From contig JACPQI010000187.1 of NCBI GenBank assembly GCA_016190545.1, forward strand, positions 1 through 8,921: 8,921 nucleotides of DNA, given 5' to 3'. Under the pieces are notes generated by a model. That model saw only the letters and a program-made list of their open reading frames with translations, searched no databases and was not told the DNA's origin. Shown piece by piece: positions 6,331 to 8,921 of this stretch; the first letter of the stretch is position 1; the number at the start of each line of letters is the position of its first letter. A program made the translations under genes and the position numbers. The DNA comes from Chloroflexota bacterium (GTDB lineage Bacteria; Chloroflexota; Dehalococcoidia; SHYB01; JACPQI01).

Positions 6331-7254
6331 TCAGCGAGTGCACAGGAACTCGAATGCGAGAGTGGCTGCGAGCAGGGCGGTGATCCCGGCCGTGTCGTAC
6401 ATCGGCATCACCTCGACCACGTCGAAGCCCACAATGTTGAAGCCCTTCAGCCGGCGAATCATCTGGATCGCCTCGGCGCTGGTAAACCCGCCCGGAACCG
6501 GCCCGGTGACCCCCGGGGCAAAGGCGGGATCCACCCCGTCGATGTCGAAGGTGACGTAACACTTCTGGGTCCGCAGCTGCTCCATGGCGTCCAAGGCGAC
6601 CGCGGTGCCCCGCTCGTACAGTTCCTCCATCATGACGGTCCGAATGCCCTGGTCTCGACAGAACCCGTAGTCCTCTTCCCGATAGATCGTCCCTCGGAGG
6701 CCAATCATGACGGTTCTCCGGGGATCCACGCACTTCTCTTCGATGGCACGGCGGAACGGCGTGCCGCTGCCGTACTTGGAACCGAAATACTCGTCCTGGG
6801 TATCGTGGTGGGCGTCGAAGGTGATCAGGCCGACCGGGCCATGCTTCTTGGCGATCGCGCGCAGAAGCGGCAACGAAATGGAGTGGTCCCCGCCGACGCA
6901 GATGGGGAACACGTTGGCCCGAAGCACCGCATCCATCTGCTCCGTGATCTTCCGGAGACTCTCCTCCACGCTCAGCGGGTTCGTGACGAAGTCCCCGTAA
7001 TCGCCTGCCCGGAACTTCTTGTAGGGATCCGTCTGCATGGCGGCATTGTAGGGCTTGATCCCTGACGACATGTCACGGACGGCGCGGGGCCCGAAGCGGG
7101 CACCGGTACGTGAGGACTGCCCGCCGTCGAATGGCACCCCGATAAACGCGACATCCAATTGGCTCAAGTCGGTGATCCACGGCAGGCGCATGAAGGTCGA
7201 GATGCCGGCAAACCTGGGGACTTCCAACGAGTTGACCGGTCTAATGGCGGTCAT
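6331..7254 (-). CDS. Ureohydrolase (agmatinase/guanidinobutyrase/arginase family)
   Basis: The protein has 307 residues, the usual size for bacterial agmatinase-like enzymes, which use two Mn (or Ni) ions to split a guanidino compound into urea and an amine. All six metal ligands are visible: His124 in GGDHS, Asp147, His149 and Asp151 in FDAHHD, and Asp237 and Asp239 in FDIDGVDP. Glu261 (GGFTSAE) matches the guanidinium-binding Glu of arginase and agmatinase. FIGVPFDGG at 38-46 and TGARFGPRAVR at 50-60 are also typical. Differences from agmatinase: GSGTPFRR at 162-169 carries Ser where most family members have His before Gly-Ser/Thr, and the DPxxAPG segment continues GVTGPVPGG instead of GTGTPxxGG. 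The start is ATG 7254 with a G-rich ribosome site at 7266-7258; the longer frame to 7437 overlaps the upstream gene and is rejected. Urea release is likely; the exact substrate is open. Confidence 0.92.
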   Translation of the reverse strand: MTAIRPVNSLEVPRFAGISTFMRLPWITDLSQLDVAFIGVPFDGGQSSRTGARFGPRAVRDMSSGIKPYNAAMQTDPYKKFRAGDYGDFVTNPLSVEESLRKITEQMDAVLRANVFPICVGGDHSISLPLLRAIAKKHGPVGLITFDAHHDTQDEYFGSKYGSGTPFRRAIEEKCVDPRRTVMIGLRGTIYREEDYGFCRDQGIRTVMMEELYERGTAVALDAMEQLRTQKCYVTFDIDGVDPAFAPGVTGPVPGGFTSAEAIQMIRRLKGFNIVGFDVVEVMPMYDTAGITALLAATLAFEFLCTR

Positions 7255-7309
7255 TGTCTCCCCCCCTTGGACGAAAGAACCTGCGTGCGCGCTTTCCCTC
7301 AGGTCTGCC

Positions 7310-8512
7310 CTAAACAGGCTGAGTCGCCAGCTCAGAGAGCGAGGAGTAGGAGATCCGCCGATGGCGGAGGAGCCGCCGCGTGTCAACGGCCTCCCCCTTC
7401 TCCGGCTGGACCACGAACTCCCCGTTCTCCTCGGCAAGCTCGGTCGCCAACGGCCTCGACAACTTCTCGAGCAGCTGCTTGATTTCCTGGTAGCCCGCGG
7501 TGCCAGGCTTCTGAATCTCCGGAAGCGCCTGGAGGTTGAAGAGGCTCGGTATGAACGCCACTCGTTCGATCCCGTCGCGGGATATCCGAGCCTTGACGAT
7601 TACCGACCGCCGGCAATGGCTCGGGTGCGGATGCGTCGGGACCTCACGATCCAACGGGATGCCGTAGAAGGAGAGGTATTCCCCCACGCCCACCTTCGCA
7701 GCGCGCTCGGGCATCTCGAAGGCGAAGTTGCTCAGGCTGTAAAAGATGGCCTTCCCTTTGTAGACATCGATCGCCTGGGGGCAGTGGGGGTGCGTTCCGA
7801 GGATCAGGTCCGCGCCGGCATCAATTGCGGCGTAGGCGATGTCCGGCTGGTACATGGCCAGGTCATACGTGAAGTGAACGCCCCAGTGGAAGCATCCCAG
7901 GACCACGTGGGCCTCCCGCTTTGCGGCTCGGATGCTCTCGCACACCGCGTCGAGATCATCGACATCCACCACCGTGACGGTGCGGGCCGGAGTCCCTGGC
8001 TGCTCGTAGATGTTCTCGAGGGGCTCGTAGAACGTCTTCACGCGGAGCGGGGCAATTCCAGGACGCTGAGCGGTTGCCTCGTACCCGTCCCTGACGATCG
8101 AGCAGGCGTTCACGAAGGCAATCCGCACACCGTTCTTCTCAACGAACAGCGGGCGTCGGGCCTCTTCGAGGTTCCTTCCGGCTCCGACCGTTTTGATGCC
8201 GGCCTGCTCCAAACGGGCCAGGGTGTCAAAGAAGGCGTCGAGGCCGTAGTCGAGGTTGTTGTTCCCCGCGAAGGTGACAACGTTGAACCCGCCGGCAGTC
8301 AGGGCGTCGATGTTCTTGGGAGGGACCCGGTGCGTGGGGTTTCGGACATCGGTTCGCACCGTGCCCTTGTCCGAGAGGGTGCACTCCAACTGGCATAGGG
8401 TGACATCTCCCTGCTTGAGGACGTCCGCGACGAGGCCAAAGAGCGTCTTCGGATCCTCCCGGTTAGGGTGAACGTCTCCCACTGCCACAAGGTTCATCAC
8501 GGATTTAGCCAT
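7310..8512 (-). CDS. CapA-like protein (poly-gamma-glutamate synthesis / metallophosphatase fold)
   Basis: The protein has 400 residues and no signal peptide or membrane helix, so it is probably cytosolic. ATG 8512 is preceded by AAGGAG (8524-8519) at six bases. It matches the PGA_cap family (Pfam PF09587): AVGDVHPNRE at 10-19 (Asp13), LCQLECTLS at 39-47 (Glu43), FAGNNNLDYG at 81-90, FHWGVHF at 208-214, and LGTHPHCPQAIDVYKGK with IFYSLSNFAFE at 238-266. The family fold is that of calcineurin-like metallophosphoesterases; CapA acts in poly-gamma-glutamate production in Bacillus, but most homologues are uncharacterised. Two normally conserved residues differ: NNH is here NNN (Asn86), and the Glu of HWGxE is His213. 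No capB or capC is nearby. As first gene of a transporter and C-N hydrolase cluster, a role in hydrolysis or ligation of an amide substrate is more plausible than capsule synthesis, but that is inference. Confidence 0.88.
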   Translation of the reverse strand: MAKSVMNLVAVGDVHPNREDPKTLFGLVADVLKQGDVTLCQLECTLSDKGTVRTDVRNPTHRVPPKNIDALTAGGFNVVTFAGNNNLDYGLDAFFDTLARLEQAGIKTVGAGRNLEEARRPLFVEKNGVRIAFVNACSIVRDGYEATAQRPGIAPLRVKTFYEPLENIYEQPGTPARTVTVVDVDDLDAVCESIRAAKREAHVVLGCFHWGVHFTYDLAMYQPDIAYAAIDAGADLILGTHPHCPQAIDVYKGKAIFYSLSNFAFEMPERAAKVGVGEYLSFYGIPLDREVPTHPHPSHCRRSVIVKARISRDGIERVAFIPSLFNLQALPEIQKPGTAGYQEIKQLLEKLSRPLATELAEENGEFVVQPEKGEAVDTRRLLRHRRISYSSLSELATQPV

Positions 8513-8921
8513 AGTGTGCTCCTTCAGTCTTCGAGATCTGGATCATGCGTCGGAGAAGTCAAGCTGCTGGCCGTTTCACCCCTTGAATCTCCGCTGGCTC
8601 GTCTTTTCCAGGCTCCTCCTGGTGGAATGGCGGCTGGGTTGTCGCAGCTTCGCCGTGTACATGGGTGATAGTTTGCCTTTGGGCCGCGCGGCCCGGCTGG
8701 CGTCACGAGGGCAGCGCAGGGCCCGCCCACGCCGAGACGGAGGGGAGCATACCGCAGCCGGGGGGCGCGGCGTCAAGCGAAAACCGGTCAGGCGAGAGGG
8801 GGCGGGCGCGACGGACGGGCCAGGGGGCTGGAGGGGGGCGACACGGGGGGGACGCGGACGGACGACACCCTTCGGAGAGGCTGCGCTGGACGTCTAGGCT
8901 CCGACGACCCGTTGCAGAGAA
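8513..8921. promoter_or_regulatory. Leader and presumed promoter region of the minus-strand cluster, no gene recognised
   Basis: The only sure element is the ribosome site AAGGAG at 8524-8519 for the CapA-like gene. A TTGACT hexamer occurs on the minus strand at 8562-8557, but no good -10 follows at 16-18 bp. A 14-bp perfect palindrome (GGGCCGCGCGGCCC) lies at 8681-8694, and a G-rich tract occupies about 8796-8852. Open frames here are low-complexity Arg/Gly translations without recognisable domains. The promoter is assumed to be in this stretch because the cluster's first gene begins at 8512. Confidence 0.45.
8817..8851 (+). other. G-quadruplex motif upstream of the cluster
   Basis: Four G-runs (8817-8819, 8823-8827, 8833-8838 and 8845-8851) are separated by loops of 3, 5 and 6 nt, which satisfies the canonical G3+N1-7 pattern. 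The G-rich strand is the template strand relative to the minus-strand cluster, about 300 bp before the first start codon. Formation in the cell is not shown by the sequence. Confidence 0.5.

Noticed and set aside
6160..7065. 301-codon plus-strand open frame opposite the ureohydrolase
   Set aside because: It is antisense to a gene with all six metal ligands visible; the translation has no recognisable motifs.
7255..7437. Long N-terminal extension of the ureohydrolase
   Set aside because: The extra 61 residues overlap the 3' end of the CapA-like gene, are Arg/Ser-rich and unlike the family; ATG 7254 has its own ribosome site.
7055..8398. 447-codon plus-strand open frame opposite the CapA-like gene
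   Set aside because: It is a GC-driven antisense shadow: no recognisable domain, and it lies over a minus-strand gene with clear family motifs.
8557..8562. TTGACT as a -35 promoter element for the cluster
   Set aside because: No acceptable -10 hexamer lies 16-18 bp downstream on the minus strand, so a sigma-70 promoter cannot be supported here.

Overview
The window is GC-rich bacterial DNA with mostly GC-ending codons in its clear genes. It resembles uncultured soil or subsurface lineages (a Rokubacteria/NC10-like or proteobacterial relative is possible), but nothing here fixes the taxonomy. No rRNA or tRNA gene was seen.

Left part (1-2465): an accessory, decaying region. The first ~100 bases hold four copies of a 12-bp core (GCGTTCACGATG) spaced 22-23 bp apart, which look like the multi-repeat end of an IS21-type insertion sequence whose body lies to the left. 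This end appears to cut off the 3' end of a minus-strand gene (55-921) of unknown function. Next come a poorly coding stretch with one small, probably frameshifted minus-strand ORF (1342-1512), a frameshifted C-terminal remnant of an ADP-ribosylglycohydrolase (1773-2121), and a small basic plus-strand protein whose natural ATG frame is interrupted by a TGA (2175-2432).

Right part (2466-8512): one co-directional minus-strand cluster, read from right to left. Its order is a CapA-like metallophosphatase-fold protein, an agmatinase/arginase-family ureohydrolase, then tctC, tctB and tctA (a complete tripartite tricarboxylate-type transporter), and a creatininase-family amidohydrolase. The tctC/tctB and tctB/tctA junctions are both one-base TAGTG stop/start overlaps, which fix GTG starts for tctB and tctA. 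Every gene has a plausible Shine-Dalgarno sequence.

Together the cluster suggests uptake of a small organic acid or zwitterion by a periplasmic binding protein and a sodium- or proton-driven permease, followed by hydrolysis of C-N bonds. The ureohydrolase would release urea from a guanidino group and the creatininase-family enzyme would open an amide or lactam. A guanidino-carboxylate or creatinine-like substrate is an attractive hypothesis, but both enzymes and the CapA-like protein differ from well-known members at active-site positions, so the true substrate may be unusual.

Right edge (8513-8921): the leader of the cluster, with no supported gene but with a G-quadruplex motif and a GC palindrome.
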